Shown here in pieces: positions 37,995-48,113 of a DNA stretch of 64,000 bases (the first letter of the stretch is position 1; the number at the start of each line of letters is the position of its first letter). The notes under the pieces are model-generated. The model worked only from the letters and a program-made list of their open reading frames with translations, had not been told where the DNA came from and searched no databases. Made by a program: the position numbers and the translations under genes. Origin of the DNA: Monosporascus cannonballus (lineage: Eukaryota; Ascomycota; Sordariomycetes; Xylariales); NCBI GenBank assembly GCA_004154925.1, contig QJNS01000068.1, positions 248,001 to 312,000 on the forward strand, given 5' to 3'.

Positions 37995-38095
37995 GGTAAA
38001 ATCAATTAAAACGCCTTTAACCTTTTTTAAACAAAACAAAATAACGACTTACGGTTCTTATCTTTAGGATAAAGATCTTTGGAAAGGGAAAATAA

Positions 38096-38515
38096 TATTA
38101 CAGAAATAGAGGTTCCTATTTTAAAAAGGCCGACCTTTAAAGCTTAGCATAAAGCTACTACGGCTAAACCCCGGAAGAAAGTTCTTAACCCAGACAATAT
38201 AATCTAAGTAATCTGATAAATTAATCAAATCACATAAATTACGTAAATCCACGACATATTCACTTCAAGGAATTAGAATATATAATAAACCAAGTCTTTT
38301 ATATAAATAGCACTTACTTAGTTTCGCTCTTTAGCTATTAATCTAAACTCTTAGTCAAAAAGTAACTGCATCGTTTTCTAATTAAGAGAAAAATATTTAA
38401 ATCTCTTTAACGAATAAACTACTAAATTATTCCTCGTTCTATTATTACTTGCAAATCAAGACCCTTTTCGGATACTGCTTATACTTTCAAGTAGATGTAT
38501 AACAAGTTCGTTACA
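38096..38515 (+). repeat. 3' LTR of element E (420 bp)
   Basis: Starts TATTACAGAAATAGAGG and ends GTTCGTTACA. Preceded by GGAAAGGGAAAATA, the polypurine tract. Less RIP-mutated than the 5' copy. Confidence 0.85.
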
Positions 38516-39151
38516 CATGTCTTATATATATAGGCCTAAAACATAACCGGTATATTAATGTCAAATAATATAACCGTATATTTAAATTGTCCGTACCGCG
38601 TCTGGAAAACGATTTTTTACTGGTGGCCTTTTTTAATCCTAATATAATAATAAGCATCCTTAAAATTAAGTTTCGAAAATATCTTAGTTAATTTTAAATA
38701 ATCAATTATTTTTGAAATTAAGCGTAAAAGGTATCGGTTTTTTATCGTTACCCGATTTAGCTTTTTATAATCGATCTATAGTTAAAAACTGCCGTTTTTT
38801 TAGATATAAATAATATTAGTGCCCTTACGTTCGTTTTCGAATAGCGTATTCGGTTTGCTTTTAGGTTTTTTCGAATATATATTTTTAAATACTTTTTTTA
38901 GATTTCCGAAATAAGATAAATTAATCCGAATAAGTGCGTTTTTCTTAAGATTAGATTTGTTGCATATTTTTCCCCTAGTAGTTAAAGTATTTTTTTCGTT
39001 ATTTTTTAGAATATATTTGCCGGAAATTCTTTAGGTATATAAGAAGGTCGGTTATTACCTATTTTTATTATTTCCTAAATTCCGAGATATTTAGTTTTTC
39101 GGCTAGGTTTATTAACTTAACGGTATAAATTTGCTTATCGGAAAACATTAA
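38516..39151 (-). pseudogene. Element J pol, 5' part of reverse transcriptase
   Basis: Minus-strand pieces of a gypsy RT: IPKEFPANIF, KTHLFGLIYLIS, NLKANRIRYSKTNVRALILFI, RYGQFKYTVILFDINIPVMF, then AYIYKT at the border with E. The frame continues at 24468. In the gypsy RT this is the fingers/palm part upstream of YLDD. RIP stops throughout. Confidence 0.75.
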
Positions 39152-39358
39152 TGTAAGAATACAGCTCTTATAAGGATGAAACTAGTAGCCGACCAGCTAT
39201 CGATCAGCTACCGACCCACTTACTAATATAAATCCACCATCTGGCAGCTAGTGGGAAACGCCAGATAGAAGTAATTTAATATATTCACTTCTTGAAATCT
39301 GCTTTACAACTGGTTAGAGATCACCTTACTCCAGCTTATAGCTATTTATTATCTTATA
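39152..39358 (+). repeat. Solo LTR of gypsy family J inside element J (207 bp)
   Basis: Starts TGTAAGAATA and ends TATCTTATA, with a perfect ATTAA duplication at 39147-39151 and 39359-39363. It lies in opposite orientation to its host element J. Well preserved, with the CATCTGGC inverted repeat. Confidence 0.85.
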
Positions 39359-41221
39359 ATTAAGTTTATAATTTTCTATTTATCGACTTTTATAGTAATC
39401 TGTATAATTATTAACATATAACTATATTTAGCAAGATCTTTAATTGACTTATTTTAGGTTTAGATAATAGAAAATCGGGCGTTTTCCGATTACGATATAT
39501 TACAAAGTAAATTTACTTAAATTTTCCTTTATTCTCGTTATTATATATTATGCTAAATAGAATTTTGTAAGCCCTATAATATTTAATATATATATCGTTA
39601 GCGCCTATAAAGCTCGAAATATTTACGGAAATTAATTAAATATTAATTTTTTCGTTAATTTTCTGCTTATAATATTTACATATATTCCAGTATTTATATT
39701 TATTTATACTGCTATATCTTTCGTATATCTTTTGATAAATGCCTTTTTTTAAAAGGCGGCTTTATTCCGACCGTCCTATAATTATTAGCCGAAATAGATT
39801 AGATATATACGTTTACTCCGGCTTTTTTGGAGGAGGTTTACCTCTGGAGATTAATTTGATTTATCGTTATATATTGTGATATTTTGTACGGCTTTCGGAG
39901 ATCGGTTTCCGTATAGCCGGGATAACAGGGTATTCGTATTCTTTTTAGATTTATAATTTATATTTTTGTAATCTGGTTTCTTATAGTTATAATATTAAAG
40001 TATGTCCTTATAAATATTAAGAATATTAAATTATACGAATTTGTTTCGATCGGAATTAAATCGGCGATTATTTATTTTTCGAATATAAAAACGCCTACGA
40101 TCTTTATTATTTTTATTGAATACTTTTAATATGCTTTAGGGACTTTTTTTCTCGAAAATATTAAAATAGGATCGTTTAGTTTTATTAATGCCTTTAGCGG
40201 AAAATAATCGTGTTTTTTTTCGCCTGTTTATAGGCGTCCTCGTAACGCTTTACCTTATTTATTACGTTATTAGCTCGTTTCAGCTTAATATCTTTTCGTA
40301 ATAAGGTATTTCGTAACCCTAGTATTAATTTTTAAAAATAACTAAAAATAAAACGTTTATTATTCCGATCGTTTTCCGGGTTAAGGACGTCCGTAAGTTT
40401 TATTTTATAAATTAAAAACCTTTATTTAATATAAAAGTCTTATAGTAATTAATCGGATCTTTATCGTAATTTTTATAAATTATTTTCTATATTTTTTATC
40501 GAAAAAATTAGAATTTGCATAAGTTTTTTATTTTTAACTTGTTTCGTAATTAAAGTAATTAAATATAACGTAATATAATTATTAAACGTTCGTAATTAAA
40601 ACGTTTATATAGCGTATAGCTTATTAAATATAGATAAAAATATATTATCTTGGCTTTTCGGCGTAAATTTCTATTACAACTTTTATTTAATTTTTTTAAT
40701 CGATATATGTTCGAAAAACTTCGAGCAATTATAACGCGGTATTTATTTATCGCCTTTAATCTTTTGCGATAATATCGTAATTAATTTATAAATTTTTGCT
40801 TTTTTAATATATGCTATTATCTATTATTTTAATAATTGTCCAAATAACTTCAAATATAGTTCGTTTTATTAATAGATAATTTCCAAATTTTAATTATTAT
40901 TAAACGGTTTAACCTTTTTTACTTTAAATTCCGAGATACGGTCGTTATATTACATCTGTTTTTTTTCACTTTTTAATTAACGGTTATTAAAATATATTCT
41001 TATTATATATATAAAATAATTCGAGATCTCGGGGATTATAGTTCTTTGCTCGTTAGAGCTTTATTATAAGTTTTTTTGTCTATTCTCGTATCGTAATCGA
41101 TCGTTCGTCGATTAAATTCCGATCGGTAATTGTTTAATTAATAACTTAAGTTCGTTTTAAAATCGATAAATTTTGCTTTTAATAATTATCGTATTATTTT
41201 CTATAATAAAGATAAAAAAAT
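39359..41221 (-). pseudogene. Element J gag region
   Basis: Minus-strand sequence with a gag-like stretch near 40400-40200 (GLRNTLLRKDIKLKRAN, VINKVKRYEDAYKQA), which resembles the helical end of retrotransposon gag capsid domains. Other parts are too decayed to assign. It lies between the 5' LTR and the pol part at 39151, as expected for gag. Confidence 0.6.
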
Positions 41222-41427
41222 TATAAAATAATAAATAGTTATAAGTTTAAATAAAGTGATTTTCGACTAATCGTAAAAGGTATTTTAAGAAATAAATATA
41301 TTAAGTTACTTTTATCTGACGTTTTTTATTAGCTGTCAGATAATGGATTTATATTAGTAAGTAGGTCGGTGGCTGATCGATGACTGGTCGGCTATCAGCC
41401 TCATCCTTATAAAGGCTGTATTCTCAT
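41222..41427 (-). repeat. 5' LTR of element J (206 bp)
   Basis: Plus strand starts TATAAAATAATAA (TGTAAGATAATGG with every G changed to A) and ends TATTCTCATA. Its right flank TAGAG pairs with TAAGG before 12881. Confidence 0.8.
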
Positions 41428-42109
41428 ATAGAGATGCGTAAGTATTAATATATATAAATAATGTTTCGTTTATTAATAACTCGATTAATTGTAAAAGTTT
41501 TTAAAAGTTCGTAATTTCGTTATTCGAAAAAGCTATAAAATAAAAATTGAATAAGTAAAATATAATTACTATAAACATAATTAAAATTAAGTTATTAGCT
41601 TTAAGTTAAATAACTAAAAAAAAAAATATTTTTAAATAAGTTATTAAAAGTATTAACTTTAGAATTTGATTACTTATTTATAATAAACTATAATAATAAA
41701 CAGAATTTTAAATTATATATTAAAAACGCCTTAAAGTTAATAACGAAATTAAAATACGTTAAGATATATAATTACTAGCTAAAATAAAAATACTTGCGAA
41801 AAAATATATAGATTAGATAATTCGAAACGAATAGCATAATCGTAAACGGCTTTACGAAATCGCTTATAAATAATGCGCATAACCGGTTCGTAAACCTTTT
41901 AAAATGAAAAATATCGCCATTTAATTATAATTTATTAGAAAAAAAACTTCGCGAATAGATTATAGCTTAATAAGTAAAGCGTAAAGTGAAGCAGGAATTC
42001 CTTATAAAAAACTATCTAAATCGACTTTAGAAAGGATTTTTTTTATTAATCCTAAGGTTAATAAATGCTAGCAAGGATCGTAATAACCTTATAAGGGGGT
42101 GTGTCGGAT
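41428..42109 (+). mobile_element. Element K, right part: copia RNase H end and 3' end
   Basis: Continues the copia frame broken at 12880: YINNVSFINNSINCKSF, ITINIIKIKLLALS (RNase H), then NSIIVNGFTKSL, NAHNRFVNLLK and NYNLLEKKLRE, the conserved copia C-terminus (normally ADGLTK). A purine tract GGGGG at the end is followed by TGTCGGATT, the likely start of its 3' LTR. Confidence 0.75.
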
Positions 42110-43215
42110 TTAATGGCTAGGGATCGGAAAGATTCGGGCCGGGTATGGCTAACGGGTGGAGGTCACAGGGGTAACAGCAAATTTGTATGGGAGATTAATT
42201 CCATCAGCCCTGAAGGAATACGCGTTAGCCATCATCAACAACAATGACAGATGAATCGATTCGAGGATACTCAATATCGTGGTCTCAGACAGTTGACATC
42301 TTCGCTCTTACGTGGGTGGATTTGCCCAGCCACATGGTGCGGGGAGACTAGCCTAGAATTAATGGTACTGCCGCCTTACTAACCAATTTAGGCCCAACTA
42401 ACTTCTGTCTAACGGGGAAATACCAAAAGTAGAGCGGGAAATACCAAAGTAGAGAGTACGATGTTCTATTAACGCTTAACGCTGGAATACGTAGGCCAAC
42501 CCCGTATGACTGATCGACGTCATTATTCTATGAGGGAGCTGCAATAACACTCCCTCGGCGTCGTATGTTCTGGGGTGTAGGTTGCACCTGTTCTTATCCT
42601 GCACTCGCCTAGAGTTCTAGAGAACAGTTCTAAAGGTTAATACTCGAAGCTTTTTGAGATCAATTCGCGACGGAGGGGTAGCTACCTCACGGCTAGTTAA
42701 GAAGTTGGGAGTGCTGTGTCATAGAGCCATAGAGTCGTAAATCAAAGATCAAAGCAACAATGTTGAAAAGAAGATTCTCGGAAAGTACTCCGTACATACT
42801 TACGCATTGGAATTAAAGGAGTTTCCGTCATGATTATCCCTACATATCCAGGGCCCGCCATGATTGCCTTTATATCGCCGTTGGGAAGTGCGGGGACGGC
42901 TACCTTGTCCCCGCCAATGAATGTCAAGATAATTACCATCGTGATGCCAAGCCACTCAAGTCTAACGTCACCATTCCGACATGATGCACAAACAGCACTA
43001 ACTGCCATGGCAAGTGGACGGTTCGGACACAATATCCCGTCAGCAAAGATGTTTGGCATCATACTCGGTAGACCGATAACGCCCGTAACATTAAAAAATC
43101 TGCGCTTGTTTATAATGTCGTCGTCCATTCTCGTGCACCTGCCTGGCTTTGCACCTCTCTCTTCCTCGACCTGCATCCTTAGCACGACATTTCTGAGCCG
43201 ACCACTAGATTCAGG
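42110..43215. other. GC-normal upstream region of catalase; possible copia K LTR at its left edge
   Basis: A sharp change from AT-rich copia sequence to normal composition occurs just after a purine tract (ATAAGGGGGTG). The sequence then begins TGTCGGATTT, which looks like PPT plus LTR start for copia element K, but no second LTR copy is present to prove it. The remainder is the likely catalase promoter and 5' UTR. Open frames on both strands at 42742-43326 (minus) and 42830-43219 (plus) overlap each other and the first catalase exon, and resemble no family I know. Confidence 0.45.
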
Positions 43216-45335
43216 ATGAGTAACGCTTCGAACCAGTTTGACCCTCGCCAGCACCCGCTGAGGGCTACTGCCGCAGCCATTGGGATGGCGGCTCAGGGTG
43301 AAGGCCGTGCACCCCGTATGAGCCACATGCAGGGTGCAAATGAAGGTCCTGCTGATGTCATCGCCAAAATCTCCGGCGCCGTCGAGGGAGGTAAGCGCGA
43401 AGATGACGGCCCGTACTTCACCAACAACGAAGGCATTCCATTCCCGGATCCGTAAGTGAAGAGGAATAACGCGGAATGCACCTCACAACTAACACAGCAT
43501 CCTCAGAGCACATAGCAAGACGGTCGGGGGTCTCCCGCTGGCGAGCGACGTGTTCCTGTTTCAGTAAGTAGCACAATATGACACATGTAGGGCGGCGCTG
43601 ACGGGCACTAGGAAACAGCAACATTTCAACCGATCCAAGCTCCTTGAAAGTAAGTTCGTTCTCGTGATCCATACCCAGAATTTTGTGGCTGATTTGAGGA
43701 CAGGAATGGTGCACCCTTGCGGCTCTGGTGCCTTCGGTTACTTCGAATGCACTCAGGATGTGACTGATCTGACGGTAAGCGATCAGATTTCAGCCTCACA
43801 GCCTATAAATACCTGCATGATGAGAGAATCGCAAAGACTAACGTCTTCCAGAAAGCCAACTTCCTCTCCGCCAAAGGCGAAAAGACGCCTGTCTTTATTC
43901 GGTTCTCAACGGTGACCCTCGGACGAGAATTCCCAGACGAGGGTCGTAACCCTCGTGGGTTTGCCATCAAATTCTACACCGCGGAAGGCAACTATGATAT
44001 TGTTGGCTTGAACTTCGTATGTCCCCGCAGCATTGCTCGATCGTGGCGCGTTACTTACCATTGACAGCCGGTGTTCTTCTGCAGGGACCCCATCCAAGGA
44101 CCGGATGTCATACGTTCGCAGGCTCGCAACCCCAGAAACTTCCTTATTGACTTCGACGCATGGTTCGACCTTCTGGGCAACACCCCCGAAGGCAACCATG
44201 CTGGCTTGATGTTGTTCAGTGATCACGGAACACCCCAGGGCTGGCGTTTCAATCATGGATACGGCTGCCACACTTTCAAGTGGGTCAACAATAACGGCGA
44301 GTTCGTTTACATCAAGTACCATTTCATTGCCAAGCATGGTCAGAAGCAGTTCACGGACGCTGAAGCTCTCCGCATGTGTGGAGAGGACCCTGATTATTCG
44401 AAGCGTGACCTGTGGAACGCCATCGAGAACGGCGAAGAGATCGAGTGGACGGCCTACGTGCAGGTGATGCAGCCTCAGCAGGCTAACCCGGAAACCCTTG
44501 GTTTCGACCCATTCGACGTTACCAAAGTGTGGCCCAGAAGCCAATTCCCTATGAAGGAGTTCGGCCGGCTAGTATTGAACAAGAACCCAGAAAACTTCCA
44601 CCGCGACGTCGAGCAGGCTGCTTTTTCTCCTGGCAGTATGGTTCCAGGCATCGAAGACTCGCCGGACCCCCTTCTACAGTTCAGAATGTTCTTCTACCGC
44701 GACGCTCAGTACCACCGCGTTGGTATCAACTTGCACCAGATTCCTGTCAACTGCCCCTTCATGGCCAAGTCCTTCTCTTCGCTTAACTTTGACGGCCAAA
44801 TGAGAGTTGATGCTAACCACGCGAACAACAAACAATACGTACCAAACAGCTTTGCGCACAAGTTCCGTCCGGACGCGGCCGAGGCGCCGTACGCGGTGAA
44901 TGACAACATCGTCAGCAGGAAGAGCCACTACTGGCACGAGGGTAAGAAGAACGAGTACGACCAGGCCCGCGAGCTCTGGAGCCGGGTCATGACACCGCAG
45001 GAAAGAGTGAACACCTGCAAGAACACGGCCAAGTATCTGAGCCAGGTCGCGTATCCCGAGATTCAGGTAAGATAGTCACGCAACCCATCATATACGAGGG
45101 GAAACGTAATACTCAACACATTGAACAGAAGAAATATCTCGCCCAGCAGTACAACATCGCTCCGGAGTATGCCCAGGGTATCTACGACCTGCTGCCCAAG
45201 AAGGACTTCAGTATAGATGAGGTGGCGAAGCTGGCAGAGAGCGCCCAGACGTGGTACAAGGAGAAGAAGTTCATGCCATCGACGCACGAGAAGCTGGTCG
45301 GCATGCCCCCTTCGATGCCGATCTACAACTCCTAA
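43216..45335 (+). CDS. Catalase (haem catalase), seven exons, intact
   Basis: Encodes a haem catalase, which disproportionates hydrogen peroxide. The exons read as 43216-43451, 43507-43563, 43612-43649, 43704-43774, 43852-44016, 44068-45066 and 45129-45335. Every intron (48-77 bp) is GT...AG and the joined frame is 591 codons with a TAA stop. The protein has an N-terminal extension of about 70 residues, then the family core: catalytic His114 in [13 protein letters not shown], Arg111 before it, RFST at 151-154, [14 protein letters not shown] near 253-263, and the proximal haem ligand Tyr399 in [12 protein letters not shown]. The distal Asn of classical catalases is Leu187 (VGLNF). The C-terminus (YNS) is not a peroxisomal SKL-type signal and no signal peptide is visible. 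The ATG has A at -3. Base composition is normal, unlike both flanks, so the gene escaped RIP. The family is certain; the enzymatic activity is inferred and the Asn change makes it less sure. Confidence 0.95.
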
Positions 45336-45823
45336 AGGTGAATGGGGTCGACTAGCGAAAGTGGCTCGTATTGGGATTCACGAGTTGACTGACGCCATCA
45401 CAGTCGTTGTTTCGAGTAGCATTAGTTATCCAGTGTAATCAAACTAAATTGATGTAATGCCCAAAGCCAGGGTTTGACGGATGCATGTACGAGACCATAC
45501 CGTACTTTACCTGTTTGTAATCCCATCTTCAGACCTGCGTGCCGGATATGTGGGATGGCTTGGGAAGTCTGCTGATAGGGCGGCCGCGAGGTCCAATGCA
45601 ACCGCCCAACTATGAAGACCTATATAAAACTTGGGTTAAGTTTATTACTTTATAAAAAAAAGCTATCAAAATAATATGTTAAAGCTCAGTGCAAAAGCCA
45701 ATGCAGAGTTAGGCAATGGATAGGTGCTAGTATTAAGTAGCTTAGGGAATATGAAACTTGGTCATGGCCAAGGTATTTACTTATGTGTGACAGGACAAGG
45801 GTAAATGCAGTACCCATGTTGAC
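45336..45823. other. Intergenic region between convergent catalase and SDR pseudogene
   Basis: No coding sequence is apparent. The first 270 bp have normal base composition and should hold the 3' UTR and polyadenylation region of the catalase. From about 45610 the sequence becomes A+T-rich with an A-run near 45654. No repeat matching elsewhere in the window was recognised. Confidence 0.6.
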
Positions 45824-46824
45824 TTAATCCATCTACCTCTCCAGCTTTTTTTCGGTCCACTTCTAAAGCTCCGGACCAAGCTTTGGGTTTTTGTTGTTAG
45901 AGCTTTCCTTTGATTCCAGCTGGCCCACCGGTTCGTAGAACGCGCCCTGCTTGATAGAACTTCGGGGCGTGCTGATAGCCTAAAGGTAGTTGAATGTTCC
46001 CTGCTCCGGCGTCAGGATCTTGCCCATTTGGCTTACCTAAACGAATATGCGATCCGAGAACTTAAGGTTAGTAACCAAACCGGTGCCGACGATGCCGGGC
46101 GTGACGCTGAAGGAGAATAGTTTGGGGTAACGGCGGGCCAGTTCGCGTGCGTACATGAGATTAGCCAGTTTGCTGTTGCCATAACGGATCTAACGGCCTA
46201 TTACCGTTTTTATTGGGGTTTTTAGCTTGTTAAAGATAAGGTTGCCGCCGTGCCAAGCTATGTTCGTTGTGTAAATAATGCGTACGTCGGTATTTGGTAT
46301 ATCTGCCGTTTTCTTAAGTAACGGTAAAGTTTTTAGGTAAATAAGGCGTAGCCGAAATAATTTGTTGCAAAGTAAATTTTATAATTATTAGGCGATAAAT
46401 TAACTGGTTTAGCCATAATGCCGGCGTTAGCTAGAAATAAGTCGAACCGTAAATTTTTGCTAAGTATTTTATTTGCGGTATCCTTAACCGATATTAGGCT
46501 AACTAGATTATACGGTACGAAAGAAATGTCGACACCAGGCGCGGTAATTTAAATACGCTTAATGGTAACTTCCGCAAATTGGGCGTTGCGACCGGTGAAA
46601 ATAAAACGGCCCGGATAATATTTAGCCAGTTTTATAACGATTTCGGTTCCGATTCCTTTAGTGCTTATAGCGTAAACAAGTCCCAATTAATTAAACCGTC
46701 GTTCTTTATTAGAGATTACGATAGAAAAGAGAATACCAAAAAGCATTAACTTACCGCCGGTAATAAGTACAACCCGTTCAGCCAAATCTAGAATAGTTTA
46801 CTTATCGAACTTAAGGTTAAACAT
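45824..46824 (-). pseudogene. Short-chain dehydrogenase/reductase pseudogene, RIP-damaged
   Basis: A classical SDR of the retinol-dehydrogenase-like type, which would have been an NAD(P)-dependent oxidoreductase with a Rossmann fold. Visible on the minus strand are the start MFNLKFD, DLAERVVLITGG, then after an intron (46665-46754) KGIG, completing the TGxxxGIG cofactor motif. LANAGIMA (NAG motif), the catalytic YGNSK (YxxxK) and SVTPGIVGTGL follow, and it ends near MD-stop. The intron donor GTAAGT is intact, but the acceptor reads AA where AG is needed to give GGT-K-GIG. In-frame TAGs replace Trp, for example before IRYGNSK and after DRIFV. The half nearest the catalase (45824 to about 46190) keeps normal GC, while the 5' half is AT-rich, so decay is graded. 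It is convergent with the catalase, 488 bp apart. The original substrate cannot be told. Confidence 0.85.
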
Positions 46825-46861
46825 TATTATAATCGTTAGTATCCAAGGGATCGTTGTTTTT

Positions 46862-47675
46862 TTACCTGCTAAAAAAAGAGTTAAGTTTATTATCAGATGT
46901 TGGCAAACCCGGCCCAGGAAGATAGCGGGGCGACGGCGAGATTACGAACCCGATTAGGCCCGCAAATGGTAATCTCCGGGCCGCGCCTCTGGACAACACG
47001 TGCATACAATCTGCACCGGCTATATGATTGCCCTGGGCGTTAACCATTCCGAGGCGGACCTTCATTAGGCCGTAAGGTAGCGGTATTATATGTAAGTCGC
47101 CGGACTTTATATTGGAATAAGACGAGATAGGCAATTACCGATAACGACGATACCAGAACGTACGCTTAGGATATTAACTTCGAAATTATCAAAATGCTTA
47201 ATGCGAAATGCTAGGGCTTTATTTTTGTTTCAAAACCCAGGATTTAGTTGGATGTAAAATAGCTTATATCGCCTTTAGCATCCTTTTTTATTTACCCTTT
47301 AGTCGGCCTAATTTAGGTACATATTAATCCTATTAAGTAGTCCGGAATAGATAGAAAATATAGACGATATATTTAACATAATTATCCTTTTTAGTCCGTT
47401 GGACAACTTGATAATGCCATATTAGGTTAAGCTGTTATTTTACTTTAAGATATTCCCGGAGGCCAGCAAAATTAAGATTTATGCAGTTTTACGTTAAAAT
47501 ATTTCTATGGCCGTAGCAGAAATGCCCGTCTGTAACGAGACTGTATATTTGTAATTTCGGGACCGCCATGGCTGGAAACCTAATTAACTTGGGATTCGAA
47601 TCCCGAAGGGCGTCGGGCGAAATGGCGCATTTCCTGTTCGATCTTACGGACTTGATTAACTAGTTTATTTACGAC
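46862..47675. other. Decayed sequence left of copia D, partly GC-rich, no assignable gene
   Basis: Patchy composition: 46890-47080 is GC-rich, the rest AT-rich. A minus-strand frame is open over 46862-47134 (90 codons), and other frames in both directions carry few stops, so direction cannot be settled. On the minus strand the frame from 61291-61006 continues across the copia D insertion into 47675-47580 (INKVNLRGRNLNSRGW into NIVVNKLVNQVRKIEQEMRHF). This suggests one old coding region was split. No family recognised. Confidence 0.35.
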
Positions 47676-47680
47676 GATAT

Positions 47681-47919
47681 TGTCAGACCCAGCTGAAGTC
47701 GATCAAACAGCTAAGCCTTGGCTTAGTCTGATCACCTACTGAAACAAGGCTACTTTATGCACCCCCGGTATCTTTTCCTTTTAGCTACAGCTGTATTTAC
47801 GTGTATAAAAGGAGGGTTCGCTACCATCACCTTTTAGCTAGGACTTTCGAGAGGTTATGTAACCTTTAATACACCTTTTTTTTAGTTATATGCTTTTATG
47901 TATGATGTAGGGTTTTATA
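47681..47919 (+). repeat. 5' LTR of copia D (239 bp)
   Basis: Starts TGTCAGACCC and ends GGTTTTATA; followed by GTTATAAGCCCGGTCC, the probable primer-binding region. Nearly identical to 60762-61000, the differences being transitions. Confidence 0.9.
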
Positions 47920-48113
47920 GTTATAAGCCCGGTCCGCATTTCTTTTTAGCCGCGCTTTGATATATTTGTTATATATGTTTTGTTAAGGCTATTCGGAACT
48001 TCGCTGTTATTCCTGCGGTACATTTACTGCTCCGTTACCAAGGATATTTATCGTTTAGCTGTTACGCTTTTAGTTATCTTAGCCCGTTTATCCTTTATAT
48101 TACTTCTGAAACC

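Larger units (their letters stand above)
24469..38515 (+). mobile_element. Element E: family-3 Ty3/gypsy (chromovirus-like), with G inserted
   Basis: 5' LTR 24469-24897 and 3' LTR 38096-38515, inserted in the RT of element J (AYIYKT on one side, YLNN on the other). The flanks TTTGC and CATGT are at best a decayed duplication. The internal order is as in F: gag near 25560-26300 with a degenerate zinc knuckle; a 101-codon open frame at 26588-26893 that corresponds to F near 52510-52810; protease near 34080-34350 (INLKTKSNFI, active Asp changed to Asn); RT and RNase H near 34800-35800; integrase near 36100-36800; and a chromodomain near 37200-37400. Element G interrupts at 27018-33781 and a 124 bp insertion sits at 25408-25531. 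RIP-inactivated. Confidence 0.85.
12881..41427 (-). mobile_element. Element J: family-2 Ty3/gypsy with nested insertions (28.5 kb span)
   Basis: A minus-strand gypsy element bounded by 3' LTR 12881-13087 and 5' LTR 41222-41427. It is inserted in the RNase H region of copia K: TAAGG before 12881 and TAGAG after 41427 both derive from TAGGG by G-to-A changes, and joining the flanks restores the copia frame (EGD into RDA). J's own sequence is 13088-13819, 20713-24468, 38516-39151 and 39359-41221. The remainder is elements C, E (with G inside) and one solo LTR. All frames are destroyed by RIP. Without insertions J would be about 7.4 kb. Confidence 0.8.

Noticed and set aside
42742..43326. 194-codon minus-strand open frame overlapping the catalase 5' end
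   Set aside because: It overlaps the first catalase exon by 111 bp, has no recognisable domain, and lies in GC-normal DNA where long chance frames are expected.
43906..44937. Open frames on the minus strand and in other plus frames across the catalase (for example 43906-44544)
   Set aside because: Shadows of the large catalase exon; the catalase motifs and splice sites fix the coding frame.
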